Source of the DNA: Acinetobacter baumannii
Lineage (GTDB): Bacteria > Pseudomonadota > Gammaproteobacteria > Pseudomonadales > Moraxellaceae
Direction: 5' to 3'
DNA length: 64,000 nt
Assembly: GCF_016508585.1 (NCBI RefSeq)
Contig: NZ_JADVOP010000014.1
Coordinates: 1-64,000, forward strand
Shown: piece after piece, positions 53,398 to 62,021 of the stretch
How the letters are laid out: every line of letters begins with the position of its first letter
Position numbering within the stretch: position 1 is the stretch's first letter
Notes under the pieces: model-generated
What the model was told of the DNA's origin: nothing
The model's database searches: none
What the model saw: only the letters and a program-made list of their open reading frames with translations
Program-made: the position numbers and the translations under genes

Positions 53398-54318
53398 TCA
53401 ATACGTTCTTAATTTTTTCAATAATGGTTTGATTGCAATCCAGTTACTTGAAATCCAGCAGATAAAAGAGCCCAGCGTCACTAAGCTTGTTCCTTGCCAA
53501 AAAGTGATTGGTAATTGAGTATCTAACACAAACATCGCCAAGACGGATGAAACAATCGGTGTAAAGTAGGACGCCACAACAAGAATGGTGATATTGCCGT
53601 GAATAATGCCAATATTCCAAGCTGCATAGCCCAGACCAACGGCAGCAGCAGCGAATAATAGATATAAGCATAATTCAAGATCAAAATCAGGCATGACCAA
53701 TTGGTCGGAGACTATCAATTTTATCCAGAGCGTGAGTGCAACACCGATAAAGAAAAACGAGATTGGGTTTTGCCCGTTGCTCATTTTTCGGGTAACCACA
53801 CAGTAAAATGCCCAAATCACTGCGCCTGAAAGTGCTAAAAGATAACTGAGAGGATTATCTTTTAGATTTGTGACCACACTTTGGGCACTGAACGATCCAC
53901 TACCTGTTTGAATATAAATAATTCCACTAATCGAAATAAATAACCCAATTAAGATCAAAACATTAAATTTTAATTCTTTAAATATGACAAAAGCCGCAAT
54001 GGTCAGACTTGGCCATAAGTAATTTACAATGCTGACTTCGATGGCTTGCTGCGAGGTCTTGGAATAGGCGATTGCAAATGAAAAGCACAGCTCATAAACA
54101 ATGAACAGGGATGTAGCAAGAATTAAGTATTTTTTTGAAATCAGTTTAAAGTTGGGAAACCTAAAAATCAGCAGAACGATCAGCGCACTTAAACTATAAA
54201 TCAGGGTAATTCCCATCGCAGGACCGACAGTGCTACTGATATATTTCACCAAGCCGACCATGGATGCCCACATGAGAATTGCACTTAGGCCGACCAATGT
54301 TGCTAAATTCTTAGACAT
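53398..54318 (-). CDS. YddG-like exporter (EamA/DMT), second paralogue
   Basis: A 306-residue drug/metabolite transporter. It shares with the first copy NLATLVGLSAILMWASMVGLV, SLFIVYELCFSFAIAYSKTS, QQAIEVSIVNYLWPSLTI, NPLSYLLALSGAVIWAFYCVV and AAWNIGIIHGNITILVVAS. I start it at ATG 54,318 (MSKNLATL), where the family alignment begins; a frame running 27 codons further upstream has no recognisable content. Divergence from the first copy is clear, so the two are old paralogues. Confidence 0.85.
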   Translation of the reverse strand: MSKNLATLVGLSAILMWASMVGLVKYISSTVGPAMGITLIYSLSALIVLLIFRFPNFKLISKKYLILATSLFIVYELCFSFAIAYSKTSQQAIEVSIVNYLWPSLTIAAFVIFKELKFNVLILIGLFISISGIIYIQTGSGSFSAQSVVTNLKDNPLSYLLALSGAVIWAFYCVVTRKMSNGQNPISFFFIGVALTLWIKLIVSDQLVMPDFDLELCLYLLFAAAAVGLGYAAWNIGIIHGNITILVVASYFTPIVSSVLAMFVLDTQLPITFWQGTSLVTLGSFICWISSNWIAIKPLLKKLRTY

Positions 54319-54511
54319 AGAGATTTCAAAATAGAGGATAGAGAGTTGTAGAGAAGGCAGATATGAATGTAGCCCTACAGAATAGAAAAATACAACCAAG
54401 TAGAATAGGAAGATTAGGACATTATCTAGTATATTTTTACATAGGGGGTGTTTGGGAAATGAAATATTGCAAGCGATTTAAACGTGTAATCACATTATAG
54501 ACAGCATTGTT

Positions 54512-55588
54512 TCATTTCAGTTTGTCTACTCCATGACGGCGTTTTCGATAGGCAAACGGGGTTTCACCATATTGTTTTTTAAACCACAGGATAAAGTGAG
54601 AACCATCGGAAAAACCACATTCGATTGCAATGTTGGTGATATACGCACTGGTGTTTGCAAGTAGTTTACGAGCATGTTCTAAGCGCAGTCTACGCCAGTA
54701 ATTGGCGGGTGCTTCATTGGTGTTTGCCATAAATGCCCGATTTAATTGTCTCGGATTGGTATTTACATGTTCAGCAACTTCTTTTAAGGTCACATGGGCA
54801 CTTAAATTCTCACTCATAAAAGCGATTGCTTTAGCGACCATGTTATTTTCATAGGTGCTGGGGCTGTCTAAATCGGTGTTTTCTCTAGTTTGAGATGACA
54901 ACGGTTTTTCTTTAATTAATAAATAATCCAAACTTTTTTTGGCACGGATTTCTCCACAATGGATACGAATTAAATCTGCTGCCAAATCAATTGCTGTTCC
55001 TCCCGGACAGGTAAATATGCCATGATCTTCAATATAATTTTGCTCAATGAGTGTAATGGCTTGTGGAAAAAGCCCTACAAACTCATCTCGAGTCGTAAAA
55101 TGGATGGCACATTTACGACCGTTGAGTAAACCCGCATTACCCAATACAAAACAACCTGAACACAAAGCAATAATTGGAATTTTGGCGGCGTGTATCTCTT
55201 TTAAAACTTCCAGTAAATATTCAGGTGGTTTGCGAGTTTCGCTGAGCAATCCCCCCGCAATGACAATATAATCATAGTTTTGTTTAAGTTCATTCGGATC
55301 TAGATTTTTGGTTGGATTGACGGATAAGCCGCAACTGGCATGAACGGGTTGATTGTGATAGGTCATCCAGTCCCATTTACAATAGATCTGCAAGCTGCGA
55401 AAGGATTGATCAGCGGCAAATCTCAATGATTCGACAAAACCTGAAACGGGCGCCAAAGTGAATTTATCCATGAGAATAAAGCCAACTCGGAGATCAGGTT
55501 TAATTTTTGAAAGGCTTTCAGGGCTAGGAGAAACCTCATCATAAGCATTGAAAGATACGTCTTGCATCATTTTCACCGTCAAATCCAT
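54512..55588 (-). CDS. GlxA-type AraC-family regulator
   Basis: A 358-residue regulator. The N-terminal class I glutamine-amidotransferase-like domain is seen in DYIVIAGGLL, IPIIALCSGCFVLGNAGLLNGRKCAIHF and FTCPGGTAIDLAADLI; a Cys is present at the nucleophile elbow (LCSGC). The C-terminal AraC DNA-binding domain has VTLKEVAEHVNTNPRQLNRAF and NIAIECGFSDGSHFILWFKKQYGETPFAYR. This architecture includes ArgR, CdhR, GbdR and OruR, which control amino-acid and quaternary-amine catabolism in pseudomonads. It probably controls the neighbouring transporters or the oxidase operon. Confidence 0.92.
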   Translation of the reverse strand: MDLTVKMMQDVSFNAYDEVSPSPESLSKIKPDLRVGFILMDKFTLAPVSGFVESLRFAADQSFRSLQIYCKWDWMTYHNQPVHASCGLSVNPTKNLDPNELKQNYDYIVIAGGLLSETRKPPEYLLEVLKEIHAAKIPIIALCSGCFVLGNAGLLNGRKCAIHFTTRDEFVGLFPQAITLIEQNYIEDHGIFTCPGGTAIDLAADLIRIHCGEIRAKKSLDYLLIKEKPLSSQTRENTDLDSPSTYENNMVAKAIAFMSENLSAHVTLKEVAEHVNTNPRQLNRAFMANTNEAPANYWRRLRLEHARKLLANTSAYITNIAIECGFSDGSHFILWFKKQYGETPFAYRKRRHGVDKLK

Positions 55589-55825
55589 AAGAGCAGTGTG
55601 AAGCCCAAATGAGTTATTTTATGGGTGCTTGGGCTTAAATTGAATTTTATTCTAGCAGGTTATAGCTCAGAGGTGCTTATAAAACATTAAATAAAAGCAG
55701 TGTACTCAACGATTGATTTTTATATTCAGGACGATGAAAAAAATGCGATTCAATATTTATCAGTTACAATCTGTTATGATGAACAAGAGCAGAACATAGA
55801 CTGACCGGATTGAATTGTTGGAAAC

Positions 55826-56584
55826 ATGAGAATGAATAAAAAAGGTTCATCAATTACACGCGTTTTAGACATTATTGAAGCCATATCAACTGCGAAACAT
55901 CCCCCAACACCACTTGATCTTTCTGTCGAATTGGATATCCCAAAACCGAGTATTCATCGTTTACTACAGACATTGGAACAAGAAAAATTCGTTAAAACGG
56001 ATATGTATGGTGGATATATCTTGGGCGATCGAACCTATAAACTGCTGTTGAGTTCATGGGAGCAAGAGCCACGAAAAATGGAACGATTGGCAATATTACA
56101 AAAACTTTCAGATCAAATTAATGAGACCTGTGGCATTGCCATCTTGAATAATAATCAAATGCTATATACAGATCGCGTACAAGCGAACTGGCCATTGCAG
56201 GTGTATTTACCTGTCGGTTCAACTGTGCCTTTATGGTGTAGCTCAAGTGGAAAACTTTTTTTAAGTTTTCAGCCCAGCCCACGTAGAAAAAATATTTTGG
56301 AGCATTTACCGATTACGCAACTTACGCGTAATACCATTACTGATCCAGTGTTACTTGAAGAAAATTTAGATCAGATATTTCTCAATAAAATTGGCACGGA
56401 CAATGAGGAGTTTATTTCAGGTATGGTTGCATGTTCAGTCCCGATTCAGCGTGGTGATACGATTATCGCCTGCCTATATGTACATGCGCCGACAATCCGC
56501 AAATCACTCGAAGACCTTTTGCAGTTTGAACCTCTACTTCGTCAAGCAGCCCGTGATTTAAATAAATTGATTGAAGTCGAGTGA
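55826..56584 (+). CDS. IclR-family regulator
   Basis: A 252-residue regulator. The N-terminal winged helix is ITRVLDIIEAISTAKHPPTPLDLSVELDIPKPSIHRLLQTLEQEKFV. The IclR effector domain has LYTDRVQANWPLQVYLPVGSTVPLWCSSSGKLFLSF and EFISGMVACSVPIQRGDTIIACLYV. The start is ATG 55,826 or the ATG two codons on; GGAA lies upstream. It converges on the mmsA/iron-ADH/GntP operon, whose promoter has an IclR-like dyad, so local control is likely. Confidence 0.9.
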   Translation: MRMNKKGSSITRVLDIIEAISTAKHPPTPLDLSVELDIPKPSIHRLLQTLEQEKFVKTDMYGGYILGDRTYKLLLSSWEQEPRKMERLAILQKLSDQINETCGIAILNNNQMLYTDRVQANWPLQVYLPVGSTVPLWCSSSGKLFLSFQPSPRRKNILEHLPITQLTRNTITDPVLLEENLDQIFLNKIGTDNEEFISGMVACSVPIQRGDTIIACLYVHAPTIRKSLEDLLQFEPLLRQAARDLNKLIEVE

Positions 56585-56586
56585 GG

Positions 56587-56612
56587 ATAAGCAGGCGATG
56601 ATGCCTGCTTAT
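56587..56612. terminator. Bidirectional terminator between iclR-type gene and mmsA
   Basis: A perfect 10-bp stem ATAAGCAGGC / GCCTGCTTAT with a 6-base loop lies between converging genes, followed by a short T-rich tail on the + strand. Confidence 0.85.
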
Positions 56613-56634
56613 TCTTAAAACAAATGAAATATCA

Positions 56635-58131
56635 TTAATTTAATGTTGGCATTGAAAATTGTGCGCCTTCACGAACATTGGTACTCGGCCAACGTTGAGT
56701 AATGGTTTTTCTGCGTGTATAGAAGCGAGCACCGTCTGGACCATATGCGTTTAAATCACCAAATAATGAGCGTTTCCAACCGCCAAAACTATGATAAGCC
56801 ACAGGAACGGGGAGCGGAATATTAATTCCGACCATACCGACTTTGATGTGGTCACTGAAATAGCGGGCTGCTTCACCATCACGAGTATAGATACATGTTC
56901 CGTTGCCATATTCATGCTGATCAATGAGATCCATGGCTTCTTGCATGGTTTTTACACGGATGACTTGTAGTACGGGACCAAAGATTTCTTCTTTATAACT
57001 GGTCATATTGGGCTGGACCTGGTCGATTAATGTTGCACCAACATAAAAGCCATTTTCATAGCCAGATGGTGCTGCATTTCGACCATCAACAACAATTTTT
57101 GCACCTTGTTGTTCTGCGCTGCTGATATAACCTTCAACCTTTGCTTTATGCTGTGCAGTAATGACGGGACCAAAGTCATTGTTTTTGTCTGAGTAGGGAC
57201 CATATTTCAATGTACTGATTTCATTAGAGAGTTTTGAAATCATTTGGTCGGCAATCTCATCGCCCACAGCAACTGCAACAGACAAAGCCATACAGCGTTC
57301 ACCTGATGAACCAAAAGCCGCACCGAGTAAAGAGTTTACTACATTATCAAGATCTGCATCTGGCATGACGATCGCATGGTTTTTCGCACCTCCCAGTGCT
57401 TGGCAACGTTTACCTGCCGCCGTTGCAGTTTTATAAATGTATTCTGCAATAGGTGTTGAGCCTACAAAGCTCACCGCTTGGATACGTGTATCGTGCAGTA
57501 ATGTGTCCACTGCTTCTTTGTCACCGTTAACCACATTGAGTACACCGTCAGGCAGTCCCGCTTCTTTAAGTAATTGTGCAATGAATAGGGTCGAAGATGG
57601 GTCTCGTTCAGACGGTTTTAAGACAAAGGTATTTCCACAGACAATCGCCATTGGGAACATCCACAAAGGCACCATTACAGGAAAGTTAAAAGGGGTAATT
57701 CCTGCGACCACGCCTAAAGGTTGAAATTCACTCCAGGAATCAATTGACGGTCCAACATTTTTACTGAACTCACCTTTTAAAAACTCTGGTGCGCCACAGG
57801 CATATTCGACATTTTCAATGCCACGCTGTAGTTCTCCTGCTGCATCGTGCACGATTTTTCCGTGTTCCTCTCCAATCAATTGGCAAATTTTTTCAGCATT
57901 TTGTTCAAGCAATTCTTTGAATTTGAACATGACACGAGCACGTTTAAGCACTGGGGTATTACGCCATTCAGGAAATGCTGCTTCAGCAGCAGCAATTGCT
58001 TCTTCAACTGTAGCTTTGCCTGCTAATGCGACTTCTTTGGTTTGCAAACCGAGTGATGGGTTGAAAACAGCTTGAGTTCTGGTGTATTCAGTATTTAAAG
58101 CACCGTTAATAAAATGTCCGATTAATTCCAT
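56635..58131 (-). CDS. mmsA: CoA-acylating methylmalonate-semialdehyde dehydrogenase
   Basis: A CoA-dependent aldehyde dehydrogenase of 498 residues, the MmsA type that converts methylmalonate or malonate semialdehyde to propionyl-CoA or acetyl-CoA with loss of CO2. Features: ITPFNFPVMVPLWMFPMAIVCGNTFVLKPSE, the catalytic Cys in FGSSGERCMALSVAV (GERCMA is characteristic of MmsA), and the end SFGGWKRSLFGDLNAYGPDGARFYTRRKTITQRWP. It is the distal gene of an operon with an iron-type alcohol dehydrogenase and a GntP permease, so a 3-hydroxy acid such as 3-hydroxypropionate may be the substrate rather than valine. Confidence 0.93.
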   Translation of the reverse strand: MELIGHFINGALNTEYTRTQAVFNPSLGLQTKEVALAGKATVEEAIAAAEAAFPEWRNTPVLKRARVMFKFKELLEQNAEKICQLIGEEHGKIVHDAAGELQRGIENVEYACGAPEFLKGEFSKNVGPSIDSWSEFQPLGVVAGITPFNFPVMVPLWMFPMAIVCGNTFVLKPSERDPSSTLFIAQLLKEAGLPDGVLNVVNGDKEAVDTLLHDTRIQAVSFVGSTPIAEYIYKTATAAGKRCQALGGAKNHAIVMPDADLDNVVNSLLGAAFGSSGERCMALSVAVAVGDEIADQMISKLSNEISTLKYGPYSDKNNDFGPVITAQHKAKVEGYISSAEQQGAKIVVDGRNAAPSGYENGFYVGATLIDQVQPNMTSYKEEIFGPVLQVIRVKTMQEAMDLIDQHEYGNGTCIYTRDGEAARYFSDHIKVGMVGINIPLPVPVAYHSFGGWKRSLFGDLNAYGPDGARFYTRRKTITQRWPSTNVREGAQFSMPTLN

Positions 58132-58178
58132 GTGGGGATATCCTCATTGTGATGAAAAATAGTAAAGGTGGCGTTGAG

Positions 58179-59339
58179 TCATGACCAGAGTTTTTGGTAG
58201 AGCGAGACCATTTGTTCAACTGTAGGAACAATAGGATTATTTGATGGAGAACCTGAGGCGAGCGCTTGCTCCGCCATGGTTTGAACCACTTCATCAAAAT
58301 ATTTTTTGTCTACGCCAAACTCCGCCAGAGTCGGCACTTTGAGATCACGATTAATCTCGATTAAGGTATTAATTAGTTTTTGATTTGCCACGTCATTTGA
58401 GTCATCAAAATGTGCGCAGCCCATTGCTTTGGCGCATTCTGCATAGCGTTCAGGTGCAGCTTCTATTGAGAATTCAGTGATCATCGGAAGCAGCATGGCA
58501 TTCGATAAGCCATGTGGAACATGGAAAAAAGCACCGATAGGGCGGCTCATTCCATGCACCAAAGCGACCGAGGCATTGGAAAAGGCAATCCCTGCAAAAG
58601 TAGAGCCGAGCATCATTTTTTCGCGTGCCTGTTCATGATCAGGCTGGTGATAAACCACCTGCAAGTTCGGTCCGATGAGATTCATCGCAGCAATGGCTTG
58701 AGCATCACTATATGGGCTGGCTTTTTTACTGACATACGCTTCAATGGCATGGGTTAATGCATCAATACCTGTATCTGCCGTGGTACGGGCAGGTAAAGAC
58801 AGGGTTAACTCATAGTCAATGATGGCTGCAACCGGTAAAAATCCTAAACCTGCACAGAGCATTTTTTCACTGGTGAGATCATTGGTAATAATGGTAAAAC
58901 GAGTACATTCCGAGCCTGTGCCCGCTGTTGTAGGAATGGCAATAATTGGCAGCCCCATTTCATTGACTTGGCGGGGAAATTTATAGTCAGAAATTTTGCC
59001 ACCATGTTTACTCAAAATGCTGATTGCTTTTGCACTGTCAATCGGGCTTCCGCCACCAATTGCAATAATGGCATCATATTGGTGATTTTGAACATAGTGA
59101 ACACCTGCTTCGATTGAGCCTGAAGTCGGTTCAGGAATTGTTTCATCAAAATAGTCGCTCTCTATTCCTGCTGCCTCGAGGATGTCTTGAATCTGTTGGA
59201 TATAACCTAGCGTCACCATCATTTTGTCGGTAATGATGAGTGGCTTTTTCGCACCTAAACTTTCAAGAATTGCCGGAAGCTTTGCTCTGGCATTTTTTCC
59301 AACTTCCATAATCCTTGGAAGATTAATTGAATGAGACAT
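58179..59339 (-). CDS. Iron-containing alcohol dehydrogenase
   Basis: A group III alcohol dehydrogenase of 386 residues. The NAD-binding glycines are in AIIAIGGGSPIDSAKAISIL. The metal ligands are in DALTHAIEAYVSKKASPYSD and LVHGMSRPIGAFFHVPHGLSNAMLLP. The start has AAAGGAA upstream. Between GntP and mmsA it would oxidise a hydroxy acid to its semialdehyde, which mmsA then takes to an acyl-CoA. Related enzymes include 4-hydroxybutyrate and 1,3-propanediol dehydrogenases. Confidence 0.9.
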   Translation of the reverse strand: MSHSINLPRIMEVGKNARAKLPAILESLGAKKPLIITDKMMVTLGYIQQIQDILEAAGIESDYFDETIPEPTSGSIEAGVHYVQNHQYDAIIAIGGGSPIDSAKAISILSKHGGKISDYKFPRQVNEMGLPIIAIPTTAGTGSECTRFTIITNDLTSEKMLCAGLGFLPVAAIIDYELTLSLPARTTADTGIDALTHAIEAYVSKKASPYSDAQAIAAMNLIGPNLQVVYHQPDHEQAREKMMLGSTFAGIAFSNASVALVHGMSRPIGAFFHVPHGLSNAMLLPMITEFSIEAAPERYAECAKAMGCAHFDDSNDVANQKLINTLIEINRDLKVPTLAEFGVDKKYFDEVVQTMAEQALASGSPSNNPIVPTVEQMVSLYQKLWS

Positions 59340-59371
59340 TTTTTATTCCTTTCGTAATGAATGATGGGTTT

Positions 59372-60763
59372 TTAAAATGAACCGAATAATGTTCCCAATG
59401 TAATCACGCCACACAGCGCAATCAGTGGAATAATGACAGCGACCACAAACATGTCGTAATAGGATTGTTTGTGTGTCAAACCACATAAGGTAATAATGGT
59501 GATGACTGCACCATTGTGCGGAAGTGAATCCAGTGCGCCAGAAGCCATAGACGCGACACGGTGCATCAGTTCTTGAGAAATACCGTGCTCAATCGCGAGA
59601 TTCTTATAGGTCTCTCCCATGGTATTGAGTGCAATACTCAATCCCCCAGACGCGGAACCAGTGATGCCTGCCAATACGTTGATCACAATGGCTTCAGAAA
59701 TCAGCGGGTTGTTCGGTGCAATACCGACCAAGAAGTCACGTAAGATAATGAAACCCGCCAATGATGCGATGACTGAACCATAGCCGACTTCAGAGGCGGT
59801 ATTGAAAATAGGCAGAAAGGAGGAGGAAACACCTTGCTGAATGGAGTCTTTAATATCAACAATGGCTTTCCAGTTGAGCACGATAATGCTCAGACAGGCC
59901 AAGACCAAGGCACAAATAATTGCCCACAATCCAATCACTGAATTCAATGAAGTATTGCCAAACTGATCTGTAGCTAGATAGGCAGTGTCCAACGAAGGTA
60001 AAATTAATTTAGTCAGCACTAAGTTGGTGATAATTACAATTAAAATTGGTGCAAATGCAATGATCAGACTTGGATTTGATTTCACCAACTTTGTTTCAAA
60101 ATGAGTTTCCAGATGGTTGCCATAACCTTCTTTATTGCGGTCTGCTTGGGCAATACGTCGATTTAACCACCACATGCCAGTCAATAAGATAAAAATTGAC
60201 GCTAAAGTACCGAGACCAGGTGCTGCGTATAGATCCGTGTTAAAGAAAGGCATTGGGATCGCATTTTGAATCGCCGGTGTGCCGGGCAGCGCAGTCATGG
60301 TAAAAGTGAGTGCGCCCAGCATAATCGCTGCTGGAATTAAGCGTTTAGGGATACCCAGCTCTTTAAATAATGCCGAAGCAATTGGAAATACAGCAAAACC
60401 AACAACAAAAAGAGAAACGCCGCCATAGGTTAGAATCGCGCAGGACAGCACAATAGATAACATGGCACGACGGTGTCCCAATTTGTCAACAAAAAAGTTG
60501 GCAATGGTTTGGGCAGAACCAGAGTCATCCATTAATTTTCCAAATATTGCACCCAATAAAAAGAGTGGAAAATATTTGATGATATAACCGCCTAAGCCAG
60601 TCATGAACACCTGGGAGTAAAAACCCAGCAATTCATTACTTAGCCCACTCCAAGCCACTGCAAATAATGCAAGTAGTGGAGCAAGTACAATAACGCTAAA
60701 TCCTCTATACGCTAAATACATCAGCAATATTAAGGACAAGACTATTCCAATTAGTCCTATCAT
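59372..60763 (-). CDS. GntP-family permease
   Basis: A large inner-membrane carrier of 463 residues with 12 or more hydrophobic segments. GntP-family hallmarks are GGYIIKYFPLFLLGAIFGKLMDDSG, the Pro/Gly stretch TMTALPGTPAIQNAIPMPFF, NVLAGITGSASGGLSIAL and GALDSLPHNGAVITIITLCGLTHKQSY near the end. The family moves gluconate and hydroxy acids with protons. It is first in the operon; AGGATG lies upstream of the ATG and an IclR-like dyad lies in the promoter region. Confidence 0.9.
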   Translation of the reverse strand: MIGLIGIVLSLILLMYLAYRGFSVIVLAPLLALFAVAWSGLSNELLGFYSQVFMTGLGGYIIKYFPLFLLGAIFGKLMDDSGSAQTIANFFVDKLGHRRAMLSIVLSCAILTYGGVSLFVVGFAVFPIASALFKELGIPKRLIPAAIMLGALTFTMTALPGTPAIQNAIPMPFFNTDLYAAPGLGTLASIFILLTGMWWLNRRIAQADRNKEGYGNHLETHFETKLVKSNPSLIIAFAPILIVIITNLVLTKLILPSLDTAYLATDQFGNTSLNSVIGLWAIICALVLACLSIIVLNWKAIVDIKDSIQQGVSSSFLPIFNTASEVGYGSVIASLAGFIILRDFLVGIAPNNPLISEAIVINVLAGITGSASGGLSIALNTMGETYKNLAIEHGISQELMHRVASMASGALDSLPHNGAVITIITLCGLTHKQSYYDMFVVAVIIPLIALCGVITLGTLFGSF

Positions 60764-61264
60764 TTTTATACATCCTGTTTTTCATTCTATAATGATACGA
60801 TTTGTATCGTTATTAATGTATATAATTTAATCTTGATGATGTCAACAAAAAATTCAAATGGTAATTCTCGTTAGAGTAGTGTGAAGAATAATGTGATGTG
60901 ATTACATTTTTAAAAAGTTAAATAATTTTAAATTAATGATTTATTTATTGATTTTATCGGTTGTTTAAAATTTTGTAGGCGCAATATGGATTGAAGCAAA
61001 GAGATTCTTTCACTGTCTGCCATCATTGGGATCGGAGCGGTTCACGAAAAATAAATAAAGAGCGGGGCTTGGGATGAGATGGAATAAATATATTCTTATT
61101 GAGGGCAGAATGTATCCAAGATCATTTTTAGAAATGAAAATACAAATAAATTTAGAATTACAACACACGGGGAAAATGAGAAAGCAGCAAAATTCGGTAT
61201 GCCCTATATCCATTTGATTAATTCAATGGGACATAGGGCACAATCTTTTCATCGAGGGCAGATT
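60764..61264. other. Intergenic region upstream of GntP
   Basis: A 501-bp AT-rich stretch without a gene. It holds the dyad at 60,791-60,810 near GntP. Near the other gene is a long inverted repeat (TGCCCTAT at 61,200 paired with ATAGGGCA at 61,233), which could fold as a terminator-like hairpin for the gene ending at 61,265 but has no T tract. Confidence 0.4.
60791..60810. promoter_or_regulatory. Putative IclR-family operator of the GntP operon
   Basis: AATGATACGATTTGTATCGT contains GATAC-GATTT-GTATC, perfect 5-bp arms. The form resembles IclR-family sites such as the KdgR box (AATGAAAC-N-GTTTCAT). It lies 28-47 bp before the GntP ATG, a position suited to repression. Confidence 0.5.
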
Positions 61265-61669
61265 TTAGGATAAAAAAGTTTCCTGTAAATAACTCCAAAG
61301 CATCTTTCCTTCAATTTCCTCAATCAATGCACATGATCGGCGGATGAGCACACTGGAAGATTTGGTGTGTTTTTCAGTATAGCTGAGCACAATGGCATTT
61401 GGGTGCTGTAAAAGTACCTGCTCATCATAGATTTCAATCTGAAGATCAGGCATTTTTCCTTGATTATTTGCGAACAACCCTTTGACTTCTTGAAGTTTAA
61501 TCCGTTTTCCTGCTGCACCGATCATTTCAAAATGATCTGCAAAATAATCAATCAGTAGGGGAAGATCTTGTTCTGAATGTTGTCCAGTAAAAATCTTTTC
61601 GATCAATACATGCATTGTATGTATACTTTCGATTGCATGTTCTTTTAAAAGTGCCATATCCGTTTCCAT
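61265..61669 (-). CDS. Small NTF2-like (SnoaL-type) protein
   Basis: A 134-residue cytoplasmic protein with the character of an NTF2-like cone. It has N-terminal helices (HTMHVLIEKIFTGQHSEQDLPLLIDYFADHFEMIGAAGKRI) followed by beta strands ending LIEEIEGKMLWSYLQETFL. Such proteins are often small hydrolases, isomerases or ligand-binding accessories. No catalytic residues can be named. Either the first ATG or the one four codons later could be used; neither has a strong ribosome site. It stands alone. Confidence 0.65.
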   Translation of the reverse strand: METDMALLKEHAIESIHTMHVLIEKIFTGQHSEQDLPLLIDYFADHFEMIGAAGKRIKLQEVKGLFANNQGKMPDLQIEIYDEQVLLQHPNAIVLSYTEKHTKSSSVLIRRSCALIEEIEGKMLWSYLQETFLS

Positions 61670-62021
61670 TTAAAAATTTTTTATGCTTTATATTTTATTG
61701 CAAAAATAAATGTAAAATTCAATATAAATTTAAAAAATATATTTTGGTCAATGATGCCAGTGAACAATAAAAAATTAATTTTCAGATACTTAATTAATTT
61801 TTAAATTATTTTTCATACTGAGGTAATTCAGGAATAGCTAAAATAGCAAAAAAGGTATAACTTTATACCTGAATTATTATGGAAAATTCCATGTAAAAAT
61901 AATAATTATAGGACATGATGATTCACCTTATTGAAGATGACTGGAAAAGGAGATGTGTTCTGGTCACAAGACCCTTCAATAAGAAGACCCATTAGAACAA
62001 TAGTATGGACAAGGAAGAAAG
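61670..62021. other. Intergenic region with an 18-bp palindrome
   Basis: A 352-bp AT-rich divergent region. It contains AGGTATAA-CT-TTATACCT at 61,853-61,870, a perfect 8-bp-arm palindrome likely to be an operator for the MFS gene or the small NTF2-like gene. A short + frame across 61,931-62,122 only overlaps the MFS start and is not a gene. Confidence 0.45.
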
